A DNA stretch of 64,000 nucleotides from the IMG/VR virus record IMGVR_UViG_3300047510_001668, positions 113,879 to 177,878 of that record; one strand, 5' to 3'. This document shows, in pieces, positions 14,942 through 22,217 of this stretch. This stretch comes from a virus. The position numbers and the translations under genes were made by a program. The first letter of the stretch is position 1. Each line of letters opens with the position of its first letter. The notes beneath the pieces were generated by a model that worked only from the letters and a program-made list of their open reading frames with translations, did not search any database and had not been told where the DNA came from.

Positions 14942-16339
14942 TTATCGTGTTTCACGCCATTGAGCAGAGGCGTATACGTTGGTATCAGCAGTGCTGCTAA
15001 GATTTCTTGCAATTAAGGCGAATATATTACTATCAGTAGATCCAATGTTCTGACTGAGATAGGCACGTTTGGCTTTTACTGGGTCAGCCAAATCCATGCC
15101 TCCTGATGCTTGTTTACCTGATGGGTTGTTGGCTGCCACAAACCCAGACGTAAACAATTCACCGCCTGTGGTGCTGAATGCTGTGCCTACTGTGGTGTTG
15201 TATTCAACAACTGAATCATTATTGGCACTGACCCATGTACCGCCTGTGATATTGGCGCTGGCACTAGGTAGACGCCATAGTTCAAAAACTATGGATGAGC
15301 CATCAGATAGTATATTCAAGTCGGTCAAACGAACAACACTTCTGTTGGGTAGTGATTGATAGGTGTTTTTCAACTTGATGGCAACTATACACTTGGCTGT
15401 GGCAGGTGCTCCTTTACTCAGTAATATATTTTCAGCATAACTACTGAAGTTCACACCTGATTCCACATATCCACCTTCAGACATCACCGTGGAACAGATT
15501 TGATCCATGTAGGTGCTGCCTACTGCCACACCTGTGTTTCTGATTTCACAACGAATGGGGATATTGGGATTTCTCCAGTACACCGTGGCGAGATTGTTAC
15601 TGTGTTCAAATTCATGAGCCACAATGAATTCACCATCATGTACAAATCCTATGCGAAGGCGACCCACACCCAACCATTGATAATCACAAAAGACCAACTG
15701 TGTCTTGGTGACATCAATATTGAATTCTGATGCTCCGGTACCATCACATTTGTCAACATTCCATGCAGATTGTGGGATGGGTGTTTCATCAACCACACTA
15801 CCACTGATGCTGGTGCGCTTCACAAATTGAAGTGTGCCATTACCTGCTTGTTGGAAATACACGCCATCTTCTTCACCAAATAGTCCCACACGCTTCACTG
15901 TGTTGGTGCGAGCTACACCGAACACAAAACTCATCAATGCCAATTGGCTCTTGCCTGGCATATAATGATGATGCATTCTGCTTTGATGAACAACATAATC
16001 GCCATTGCCTGTGCCTACTGATAAGCGAACTGAGGCTTCATTGGCACGAAGTGTTTTAGTTCCTGACCCACTGGACGAAGTTAACAGTTCAACTTCTTCA
16101 CCATAGATATGACTGTAATCAGCAAGTGTAAAGGGTTCAGAAACACGAAGGCGACCGAACGCATCCAGGTTCGTGCCGCCGAGACTGACTAATAAAGAAT
16201 TGTTACTGCCATAACCGCCTGTGACAGGAAGAGGATTGGTAGCCTCAACAACGCTACCATCCTTGCCTGCTGCAAGCATCACAACTTCATACCGTTGTTC
16301 TCCATCTTGTACATCTTGTGGCTTGATGTATTGTGCCAT
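14942..16339 (-). CDS. Virion structural protein
   Basis: The 465-residue protein starts MAQYIKPQDVQDGEQRYEVVMLAAGKDGSVVE and contains LDAFGRLRVSEPFTLADYSHIYG near residues 59-81, a signature I associate with structural proteins of environmental T4-like phages. The remainder is beta-rich with SxxTGTxTLRANEASVRL and many aromatic positions, consistent with a baseplate or fibre-associated protein. Its ATG overlaps the stop of the adjacent two-enzyme fusion protein (shared base at 16339). Precise virion location is unknown. Confidence 0.75.
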   Translation of the reverse strand: MAQYIKPQDVQDGEQRYEVVMLAAGKDGSVVEATNPLPVTGGYGSNNSLLVSLGGTNLDAFGRLRVSEPFTLADYSHIYGEEVELLTSSSGSGTKTLRANEASVRLSVGTGNGDYVVHQSRMHHHYMPGKSQLALMSFVFGVARTNTVKRVGLFGEEDGVYFQQAGNGTLQFVKRTSISGSVVDETPIPQSAWNVDKCDGTGASEFNIDVTKTQLVFCDYQWLGVGRLRIGFVHDGEFIVAHEFEHSNNLATVYWRNPNIPIRCEIRNTGVAVGSTYMDQICSTVMSEGGYVESGVNFSSYAENILLSKGAPATAKCIVAIKLKNTYQSLPNRSVVRLTDLNILSDGSSIVFELWRLPSASANITGGTWVSANNDSVVEYNTTVGTAFSTTGGELFTSGFVAANNPSGKQASGGMDLADPVKAKRAYLSQNIGSTDSNIFALIARNLSSTADTNVYASAQWRETR

Positions 16340-18120
16340 TATTCCATTCCTTGTATTACTGCATTGAAAAGCGCTCGTGCGTCTACATCACGCATGGTGC
16401 TAGGTAATCCTTTTTTGAAATTCCTGTAATCATTTTTCATGGCAAAATCACGCATTTTGCTTGCTGACATGCCAGCGGCACCATCAGCATCAGGATCACG
16501 CTCACCTGCAGAAACCACTTCAACTGCTTTAAACGTATACAATGTTCCATTATATTTATGTACTGCTTGTTCATATTCAGGTACACGGTCACTACCTGCC
16601 ACCATGATAACCTTGTCATACATGCCATTCCATCCTTCCATCCATTTCAAAAAACTGAATTTCTCTTTGGTGGCCAACACAATGCTCACGTTGGGAAACA
16701 TCTTGTTGGCAAACATCAGCTTCATGTCTGGGTCCAAAGGATCTTTGGGAGCCTTCTGTGTGCGAGACAGAATGATGAGATAGTCTGCCTTTTTGTTCTT
16801 GGCCACACTTACCACTTTGTCAATCAGTTTTTTATGCCCGATGGTGGGAGGATTCATACGACCAAAAGCAAATACTATAGTTTTCAGTTCCTCATCCAAC
16901 TGGGTGGGTCCTACTGGTGTCCTGCTCCAATCTTTCACAGCATTGAAGTTGGCTTGTGAGAACTCCATTCTGTTCACCAACTTCACTGCATTTCCTGCTC
17001 GGTCTACTGCCACATAGCCTTCAGGGTCCGTGTGCTTGAATCCTTCAGGTGTTTCAATGAATGTAGGGATGCCTTGTGCCTCATTCAACTTCTTCACAAA
17101 GATGTTTTTTGCATCCAACAACGTCACATACAACTTGAACATGGCACGAAGATTCATGGCGTTGGTACGAAGATACTTCTGTAATTCTTTTTTCAACCCT
17201 TGATACTTCTTTTGACCAGCCGCGGTTTTCATCCCTGCTTCCTTCTTGGCAACACGGTCTATCACAAAGGCTTCCAACCCAGCAAGGGAGCGCTCGTTGA
17301 TGGGAGCGCCATCCCGCACCAGTTTGTTCACAAAAATCTTGAACATGTATCCCACGGTCAAATCAGATGTTTGTGTTGCCAACTCATCTAGAAACTTTCT
17401 CGCAGAAATGGCGTTGGTTTTGGCAGAAGCTACAAGTGAACTAACCGTTCTGGTTTCCTGGTCAGTCAACGTCATCTTTCCAGACATGTCCTGATAGGAC
17501 GCATCCTGGATCCAGGCTGTTTTAGATTTTAGCTTACTGACATCAACACCAAAAGAAGCCGACATTTCATTCACCGCCTTCTTTCCTGTATATTTAGTAT
17601 GGAACACAATTCCAAGATGGGAATGCTGTAGCTTTTCTCCCAAAGGATCCGTGACAGGCACGGCATACATGATGGTATTGGGCTTGAAAGTGATGTATTT
17701 CACCCCTTCAATCGTGGTAGTTTTCTTGATGGCAGGGGTGAACATCACATCTCCCTGCAACACATCTTTGAATGGCAAATCGCGCAATTCACGAAACACC
17801 ACTTTCAACACTTCAGCTGGACCACCACCATAATAGTAGTCTATCATCTCCTCAGAGAATCCCAGCTTCATGTCTTTGGCAAAGGCACCATGTTTCGTGG
17901 CCACGAAGAACATCCCGGTTTCCGGGTCTTTGCCACACACCACAGCAGGGGCACCATCCCACTTCACGGTGATGTTCAGCTTTCTGTTCACATTGCCTTG
18001 GAACAAGTCAAAAAGCGCCTCAACAAACGCTATGGATTGTTGGGCGCCTTTATAACCTAGATTGATGATGTCATCTTCTAGATGTTCCAGATGTGTGTTT
18101 TTGTCGCTTTTAGCGGCCAT
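16339..18120 (-). CDS. Fusion of ligase-like domain (DUF6267-type) and NMNAT-like cytidylyltransferase
   Basis: The 593-residue protein has two enzyme-like parts. Residues 45-75 contain TVKWDGAPAVVCGKD, with Lys53-Trp-Asp-Gly, the KxDG motif of ATP/NAD-dependent nucleic-acid ligases and capping enzymes. FVATKHGAFAKD and LQGDVMFTP follow. I associate this region with DUF6267. Residues 415-560 contain a nucleotidylyltransferase core: FGRMNPPTIGHKKL (GxxxPxxxGH, residues 420-429), VAGSDRVPEYE, and a late SASKMRDFA matching the family's ISSTxxR-type motif. This fold includes NMN adenylyltransferases and cytidylyltransferases. A late box (CATAAATA) lies 25 nt upstream, so the protein is made with virion components and may be packaged. 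The combined activity is unknown. Confidence 0.8.
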   Translation of the reverse strand: MAAKSDKNTHLEHLEDDIINLGYKGAQQSIAFVEALFDLFQGNVNRKLNITVKWDGAPAVVCGKDPETGMFFVATKHGAFAKDMKLGFSEEMIDYYYGGGPAEVLKVVFRELRDLPFKDVLQGDVMFTPAIKKTTTIEGVKYITFKPNTIMYAVPVTDPLGEKLQHSHLGIVFHTKYTGKKAVNEMSASFGVDVSKLKSKTAWIQDASYQDMSGKMTLTDQETRTVSSLVASAKTNAISARKFLDELATQTSDLTVGYMFKIFVNKLVRDGAPINERSLAGLEAFVIDRVAKKEAGMKTAAGQKKYQGLKKELQKYLRTNAMNLRAMFKLYVTLLDAKNIFVKKLNEAQGIPTFIETPEGFKHTDPEGYVAVDRAGNAVKLVNRMEFSQANFNAVKDWSRTPVGPTQLDEELKTIVFAFGRMNPPTIGHKKLIDKVVSVAKNKKADYLIILSRTQKAPKDPLDPDMKLMFANKMFPNVSIVLATKEKFSFLKWMEGWNGMYDKVIMVAGSDRVPEYEQAVHKYNGTLYTFKAVEVVSAGERDPDADGAAGMSASKMRDFAMKNDYRNFKKGLPSTMRDVDARALFNAVIQGME

Positions 18121-18144
18121 AGTAGTCCAGACAGTGGTTTCTAC

Positions 18145-18152
18145 TATTTATG
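18145..18152 (-). promoter_or_regulatory. T4-type late promoter box (CATAAATA)
   Basis: CATAAATA on the minus strand, 25 nt before the ligase/NMNAT-like gene and between genes. Confidence 0.65.
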
Positions 18153-18153
18153 T

Positions 18154-18471
18154 TCAAACGGATGAAATGAAATCCTCAATGCTCTTTTTCTTACGAAGCA
18201 TGGTTTGATAGATGTATCCTTGTACCAGACCTTCAATCAAATCCTCCAGCTCCTGATGCTGTTGTTCCTCCAGTTCTTCTTGATAGAAGTCCAGATTTCC
18301 AGCCATGTCTAGGAAACGTTTCTCACATTCTGCGATACCAGCATCAATGGAAGCTTCCAATTCATCAGCATCTGTCTGGTGTTCCCATTCTTCCCAATTG
18401 ATTTCATAATTCTCTGACCGAAGCTCACCCAGCTTCCTGAGTAGTTCCAATGTGGTCTGATGGTTAGACAT
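18154..18471 (-). CDS. Acidic helical protein of unknown function
   Basis: A 105-residue acidic protein with many Glu/Gln/Leu residues (FYQEELEEQQHQELEDLIEGLVQG) and a basic segment near the C-terminus (LRKKKSIEDF). It starts MSNHQTTLELLRKLGEL and overlaps the upstream small membrane-protein gene by 8 nt. No recognised domain is seen. It belongs to a run of small genes downstream of sigma70-like promoters at 19493 and 19763, so early expression is likely. Confidence 0.65.
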   Translation of the reverse strand: MSNHQTTLELLRKLGELRSENYEINWEEWEHQTDADELEASIDAGIAECEKRFLDMAGNLDFYQEELEEQQHQELEDLIEGLVQGYIYQTMLRKKKSIEDFISSV

Positions 18472-18787
18472 GAGTGTTCCTTACCGTGGACTTCCAGCGA
18501 AGTTGACGCTCAAACTCACCCTTCTTTATCTTCCACATCTGCTTCACATGCTTCTTCTTGGACATCTTCACCATCTTGTCCAGGTTCTGAAGCACCTTTT
18601 CATCAGCATGAATCATTTCCACGGCCTCCGCATTAGGGATGATGGCATCAGGATGAACGTACTGAACAACCATTTCATGAGGCTCAGCCTCATCAAACAG
18701 AATCTTACTAACTTTACCAAAAAACCAAACAGGAGAGACAATCATAGCCAAGAACATTACCATGATTAGATAATGATACCAGAACAT
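18464..18787 (-). CDS. Small membrane protein with RBS-sequestering hairpin
   Basis: The 107-residue protein has one N-terminal membrane segment (residues 5-27) and a basic cytoplasm-like tail (MSKKKHVKQMWKIKKGEFERQLRWK). No domain is recognised. The notable point is its mRNA: the segment from 18 nt before the start through the first two bases of the ATG is perfectly complementary over 20 bp to codons 15-21 (MIVSPVW). The hairpin would bury the AGGAG site and the start codon, so translation is probably controlled by unfolding, upstream ribosomes, protein or temperature. Confidence 0.7.
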   Translation of the reverse strand: MFWYHYLIMVMFLAMIVSPVWFFGKVSKILFDEAEPHEMVVQYVHPDAIIPNAEAVEMIHADEKVLQNLDKMVKMSKKKHVKQMWKIKKGEFERQLRWKSTVRNTHV

Positions 18788-18805
18788 GATTGTCTCTCCT
18801 GTTTG
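18726..18805 (-). repeat. Perfect 20-bp inverted repeat covering a ribosome-binding site
   Basis: Arms 18726-18745 and 18786-18805 are perfect reverse complements separated by 40 nt. In the mRNA, the 5' arm holds the AGGAGAG ribosome-binding site and the first two bases of the start codon of the gene at 18464-18787. The 3' arm is inside its coding region. Confidence 0.85.
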
Positions 18806-18810
18806 ATTGA

Positions 18811-19053
18811 TTAGTTACCGCCGAAGATACGGCTACCAGCAGTCTGGTAGGCAGCAGCCACGATGGAGCGTGAAGGACGACCCATGCGATAGGTCGTGGT
18901 CTCACCACGATTGGTGTACACGCAGAAACCCTCAGAACGAAGGTCGTTCACGCGGGCGCGGAGGTTACGGATGCCGAAGCGGCTCCGAGCCTGAGCGGCG
19001 CTGATGGTACGACCAGTTGAGAGGTAACGAACAAGACGGTCATTCTGTGACAT
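18811..19053 (-). CDS. Small helix-turn-helix protein
   Basis: An 80-residue protein starting MSQNDRLVRYLSTGRTISAAQARSRFG. The order helix - GRTISAAQARSRFGI - RNLRARVNDLRSEGF is a winged helix-turn-helix: the second helix AAQARSRFG is followed by a recognition helix RARVNDLRSEG and a short wing (VYTNRGETTTYRMG). The start at 19053 follows a strong AAGGAG. It is likely a DNA-binding regulator expressed early. An 11-bp hairpin lies upstream at 19087-19119. The C-terminus RSIVAAAYQTAGSRIFGGN is unassigned. Target unknown; the repeated promoter motifs in this window are candidates. Confidence 0.75.
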   Translation of the reverse strand: MSQNDRLVRYLSTGRTISAAQARSRFGIRNLRARVNDLRSEGFCVYTNRGETTTYRMGRPSRSIVAAAYQTAGSRIFGGN

Positions 19054-19086
19054 AGTAAATCTCCTTATATCGCCCTTTTCAATGAC

Positions 19087-19119
19087 GGAGCGCACGGCGG
19101 GCGGAAAACCGTGCGCTCC
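19087..19119 (-). repeat. Strong intergenic hairpin (11-bp perfect stem)
   Basis: Arms GGAGCGCACGG and CCGTGCGCTCC (19087-19097 and 19109-19119) with an 11-nt loop. It lies between the gene at 19130 and the helix-turn-helix gene. No T-tract follows on the minus strand, so it is not a typical intrinsic terminator. It may be an operator, an mRNA-processing or a stabilising structure. Confidence 0.8.
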
Positions 19120-19129
19120 CAATGTTATG

Positions 19130-19447
19130 TTACTTGGTCTTCTTTACAGTCTTGACAGCCTTTGAAGCAGGGCGGAGACGGCGAGCCGCTGCGGCAATGG
19201 CATCCTGATAGACCTGCTCCGAAATCGAGGCATCATTAGAGCCACGAAGATAGTCCAGAGCCTGATTCTTGGTCATGGCATTCGGCAGGTCAACCCAAAC
19301 CACAGAGTTGACACCGAGCTTGCCCAGAGCCTTGGTGTAGCGGGTCCGGTCGTTAGTGAACCGAATCTTGGTGCCAATGGTCTTGCCATTGCCACGCGTC
19401 CCGCCGTTAGTGAAACAAACGAAAGAAACCTTGTCAGAATTACGCAT
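19130..19447 (-). CDS. Small basic early protein, unrecognised
   Basis: A 105-residue protein starting MRNSDKVSFVCFTNGGTRGNGKTIG. The start at 19447 is chosen for its GGAGG site. Composition is basic, with a glycine-rich loop near residues 14-24 that could suggest phosphate binding but does not form a clear Walker A. The C-terminus is lysine-rich (ASKAVKTVKKTK). It is served by a promoter at 19493-19521 carrying a threefold TGTAGGTG repeat. Function unknown; nucleic-acid binding is plausible. Confidence 0.65.
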   Translation of the reverse strand: MRNSDKVSFVCFTNGGTRGNGKTIGTKIRFTNDRTRYTKALGKLGVNSVVWVDLPNAMTKNQALDYLRGSNDASISEQVYQDAIAAAARRLRPASKAVKTVKKTK

Positions 19448-19479
19448 AATACATCCTCCGAGAAAGAAGTTGAACATCT

Positions 19480-19530
19480 CACCTACATCTTAATTCTAAC
19501 ACACCTACAACCAATTGTCAAGCACCTACA
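19480..19530 (-). repeat. Three in-phase copies of TGTAGGTG across a promoter
   Basis: TGTAGGTG occurs at 19523-19530, 19502-19509 and 19480-19487 on the minus strand, spaced 21 and 22 nt, about two helical turns. The copies lie before the -35 box, in the spacer, and after the -10 box. This arrangement suggests an operator array. Confidence 0.75.
19493..19521 (-). promoter_or_regulatory. Sigma70-like early promoter
   Basis: Minus strand TTGACA, 17 nt, TAGAAT, about 45 nt before the gene starting at 19447. The spacer and -10 overlap the 15-nt motif TTGTAGGTGTGTTAG, related to the motif around hsp20. Confidence 0.8.
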
Positions 19531-19533
19531 CCA

Positions 19534-19716
19534 TCAATTTTTACCATTTTGATTTACCACTTCTTGGAATCGAGAGAGGTCGTAGAAACCTTCACCAAAG
19601 CTGGCCAGACGGTCCAGATATTCCTGTTCATCCAGATCCACATCTGCCCAGGTTCGCGTTGTGTTTGCTACCAGCCCCTTGGTGATTCCAAGAAGATCCA
19701 TCGAATTTTCTGACAT
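19534..19716 (-). CDS. Small acidic early protein (60 aa)
   Basis: The start at 19716 (MSENSMDLLG) is preferred over an upstream frame because a GGAGG site lies 8 nt before it and a promoter at 19763-19791 lies between the two. The 60-residue product is acidic, with ADVDLDEQEYLDRLASFGEGFYDL. No membrane segment or motif is seen. Phage early proteins of this size and charge often bind host enzymes, but no partner can be inferred. Confidence 0.65.
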   Translation of the reverse strand: MSENSMDLLGITKGLVANTTRTWADVDLDEQEYLDRLASFGEGFYDLSRFQEVVNQNGKN

Positions 19717-19762
19717 TGTACTGCCCTCCGTGAGTGTGATGGGGAGTGTATCCCCTATATGA

Positions 19763-19791
19763 AATATAACACATTTTTGTCCATTTGTCAA
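19763..19791 (-). promoter_or_regulatory. Sigma70-like early promoter
   Basis: TTGACA, 17 nt, TATATT on the minus strand, with the 25-bp dyad (copy B) 8 nt upstream. It precedes the 60-residue acidic protein. A small GGGGA/TCCCC hairpin is in the leader. Confidence 0.8.
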
Positions 19792-19799
19792 GCCCTGGC

Positions 19800-19824
19800 T
19801 AAGTGCTTGCAAATCAACAACTTA
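19800..19824 (-). repeat. 25-bp dyad element upstream of early promoter, copy B
   Basis: Arms TAAGT/ACTTA with inner TTG/CAA. The first three bases are the TAA stop codon of the HExxH gene. It ends 8 nt before the -35 box. Confidence 0.75.
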
Positions 19825-20508
19825 CACGGCGATGGGGCCCTGTGCTGAGGGGATCCACCGCCAGATTTTACGCAATAAAGATTTTTTCAAGCGAGTCCAA
19901 TCTGTCCCTTTAAAAGCACGCTTATAGAACATATAGCTATACAGCTTGGGATGTTGGTCTATGTGCTTGATAACGGTGGATGGTCTGAGTTCAGAATAGA
20001 GGTAATTGATTTCCATGGCAATGTCATGCGCATAGGCCTCAATTTCACACCATTCTCTGAGGTATTCAATTTCTGACAAACGCTTCTTGGACAGTTTATC
20101 AGAATGGAACACTTTCACCTTTCGTTCAGCTTGGTCTGGACGAAAAGCAAATTGACTTTCATGAATGAATTCATGTTGAGCAATCTGCGACAACATGAAG
20201 ATGAATCCATTGTAGTTGTGTCGTGTGAATTTGAAAGTGTTTCTGGCAGGTGTGAAATGCACATTCAACACAATGGCATTTTTCTTTTTTCCAGTATCGA
20301 AATACCCAGAAAAATTGTATGGCTGCTTGATGCTGCCACGCTTCACCTTCAGTTCCTTGTCACGTTTCACACGAATTCTGGCTCCCAGGGGGCGGAGCAC
20401 TTTGTTCAAACGGCGGGTGATGACACCATAAGGGAGTTCTTGCCCGATGATGTCATCAGCAGGGAAATGGTTTCGTAGTTCCTTGTGTATCTTACTAGCC
20501 AAGTACAT
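19822..20508 (-). CDS. HExxH metallopeptidase-like protein
   Basis: A 228-residue protein with the zinc-peptidase motif HEFIHE at residues 112-117 (His112, Glu113, His116), in a helix preceded by NYNGFIFMLSQIAQ. A possible third ligand lies downstream in the acidic stretch WCEIEAYAHDIAMEI. The start at 20508 is chosen for its GGAGG site and because the late box at 20532-20539 lies just upstream. A frame extending to 20559 would begin before that box. A late promoter suggests a virion-associated or late enzyme. The N-terminus is basic. The family is not recognised and activity is inferred only from the motif. Confidence 0.75.
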   Translation of the reverse strand: MYLASKIHKELRNHFPADDIIGQELPYGVITRRLNKVLRPLGARIRVKRDKELKVKRGSIKQPYNFSGYFDTGKKKNAIVLNVHFTPARNTFKFTRHNYNGFIFMLSQIAQHEFIHESQFAFRPDQAERKVKVFHSDKLSKKRLSEIEYLREWCEIEAYAHDIAMEINYLYSELRPSTVIKHIDQHPKLYSYMFYKRAFKGTDWTRLKKSLLRKIWRWIPSAQGPIAV

Positions 20509-20531
20509 GGGAACCTCCGTTCTGACTCTCG

Positions 20532-20539
20532 TATTTATA
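20532..20539 (-). promoter_or_regulatory. T4-type late promoter box (TATAAATA)
   Basis: Perfect TATAAATA on the minus strand, directly after the gp41 stop codon and 24 nt before the HExxH gene. Confidence 0.75.
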
Positions 20540-21922
20540 CTAGAACTTAATTCCATCAAAATTCTTCTTCACAAACGCCTTGGAAGTGAAAGCCACAGGC
20601 TTCTGCTCCACTTTCTCTTCCTGCATGATGTTCTTCTGAGCTGACATATCCACATCATACAATCTCATCTTGGCTCTGTCCACGCCAATAACGAAACGCT
20701 TGTGTTGAGAAGGATCATTGTATCTGTTCTTCAGTTGCTTGATGAGTAGTTGTCCCAGCTTTTCCAGGTCTTCTGTGGAAATAATACCAAACATGAAATC
20801 CGCAGTTGCCGGAAGTCCAAATGACTCACTAGTATCAGTAAGCTCCATATCACTATTTGCATAGCCACTCCTTGTGGTTTGTGTTGCTGACACAATCGGG
20901 ACATTGAACTCCACAGCCAACCCACGAAGTTCTTCTGCGATACCCTTGATGTAGATGTAGCTGTTCACACTGCCAGACATCTTGAATCGGCTGCTGGCAC
21001 AGATGTTCAGATAGTCAATGAAGATGATGTCAGGACGAAACTCCTTTTTCAAATCCAATTCATTCAACAAGGCTCTGAAATGACCAGAATGTGCTGATGC
21101 TGTGGGATATTCCTTGATGATGAGCTTGCCTTCTGTCTTGTTCTTGATTCTGGAAATTCTGTCATCAAACATCTGCTTGGGAAGATTCTTCAAATCATCC
21201 ATGGTGACATTCATCAAGTTGGCGTCAATACGTTCGGCGATACGTTCTTCAGCCATTTCCATGGTGATGTACAGCACGTTCTTACCTTGACTCATGGCGC
21301 CTGCTGCCATGTGACACATGAACAAACTCTTACCCACACCAGTGCCAGCCAAGGCGATATTCAATGTCTTGTTGGGCAATCCACCTTTGGTAATCTTGTT
21401 GAACATATCCAAATCAAACGGGATGCGTTCTTCTGTCTTGTGATAGAAATCAAATCGTTCATCAGCATCTGTGAGATAATCATGTCCCACGCTGTTGTCA
21501 AAACTGACACCCAACGCATCTTTCAGGATGTCCGGGATGGCTTCATTGGTGAACTTGTCATCCTTGCCATCAATGATTTGAATGGATTGCACAATGGCGT
21601 TATACACCGCCTTGTCCTTGCAGAACTTTTCTGTTTCTGCCAACATCCATTCTTTGTTGGTTTCTGAAGATTCCAAAGACACCACAATGTCCGACATCTT
21701 GGAATATTCATCCTCAGTCAATGACTTGTCATTTTGCAACAGAATGGTCAATGCCTCCCGACTAGGCGAGGCATTGTATTCATCCACGAATTGTTTGATG
21801 TGCTGAAACACCTTGCGTTCAGCCCAATCTGTGAAGTACTCGTTTTTTATGAAGGGAATGGTCTTTCGAAGATATCCTTCATCATTCAGCAGATTGCTGA
21901 GTATCAACGTTTCCAGTTTCAT
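20540..21922 (-). CDS. 41: Replicative DNA helicase (gp41, DnaB family)
   Basis: The 460-residue hexameric helicase of the T4-type primosome unwinds DNA at the fork and works with gp61 primase. Walker A is AGTGVGKS (residues 192-199), Walker B is DIIFIDYLNI near 300, and the RecA-core signature SATQTTRSGYANSD follows near 349. The N-terminal ~150 residues match the helical DnaB/gp41 domain. Its length is close to T4 gp41 (475). The start lies inside the 3' end of the upstream unknown gene, giving a 41-nt overlap. It is in the cluster UvsX, unknown, gp41. Confidence 0.95.
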   Translation of the reverse strand: MKLETLILSNLLNDEGYLRKTIPFIKNEYFTDWAERKVFQHIKQFVDEYNASPSREALTILLQNDKSLTEDEYSKMSDIVVSLESSETNKEWMLAETEKFCKDKAVYNAIVQSIQIIDGKDDKFTNEAIPDILKDALGVSFDNSVGHDYLTDADERFDFYHKTEERIPFDLDMFNKITKGGLPNKTLNIALAGTGVGKSLFMCHMAAGAMSQGKNVLYITMEMAEERIAERIDANLMNVTMDDLKNLPKQMFDDRISRIKNKTEGKLIIKEYPTASAHSGHFRALLNELDLKKEFRPDIIFIDYLNICASSRFKMSGSVNSYIYIKGIAEELRGLAVEFNVPIVSATQTTRSGYANSDMELTDTSESFGLPATADFMFGIISTEDLEKLGQLLIKQLKNRYNDPSQHKRFVIGVDRAKMRLYDVDMSAQKNIMQEEKVEQKPVAFTSKAFVKKNFDGIKF

Positions 21923-22217
21923 CCGTTACCTCTTTCTTGGAGTTTTCCACCATCTGTTCCAGAATGGCGTGCAGGACCTGTGAAATCAGTTCCTCCACAT
22001 CCTGCTTGCGTTCTTCAATATTAACACCTGCAGGCGCAAGCAACAAGTTGTAATCGAATTCAATCTTTCCATTGCCCTCCTCATCTTCACCAAGAAACTC
22101 AATTCGTCCCATGTTGAAATGCAATCCTGCAAATTCACCATCTGTGATTTCCAGATAATGATCCACGGAGCTATCAGGATACACTTCATTGTTTTTATGT
22201 ACAGTAAACTTAGGCAT
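21882..22217 (-). CDS. Conserved T4-like phage protein between uvsX and gene 41
   Basis: A 111-residue acidic protein. The start at 22217 (MPKFTVHKNNEVY) is preferred to an ATG 6 nt upstream because of the spacing from GAGGAG. It has beta-strand-like segments in the first half (DGEFAGLHFNMGRIEFLGEDEEGNGKIEFDYNLL) and an acidic helical tail. It overlaps uvsX by 8 nt and gene 41 by 41 nt. A protein at this position is conserved in many T4-like environmental phages in my recollection, without known function. Association with replication or recombination is inferred only from position. Confidence 0.75.
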   Translation of the reverse strand: MPKFTVHKNNEVYPDSSVDHYLEITDGEFAGLHFNMGRIEFLGEDEEGNGKIEFDYNLLLAPAGVNIEERKQDVEELISQVLHAILEQMVENSKKEVTDETGNVDTQQSAE

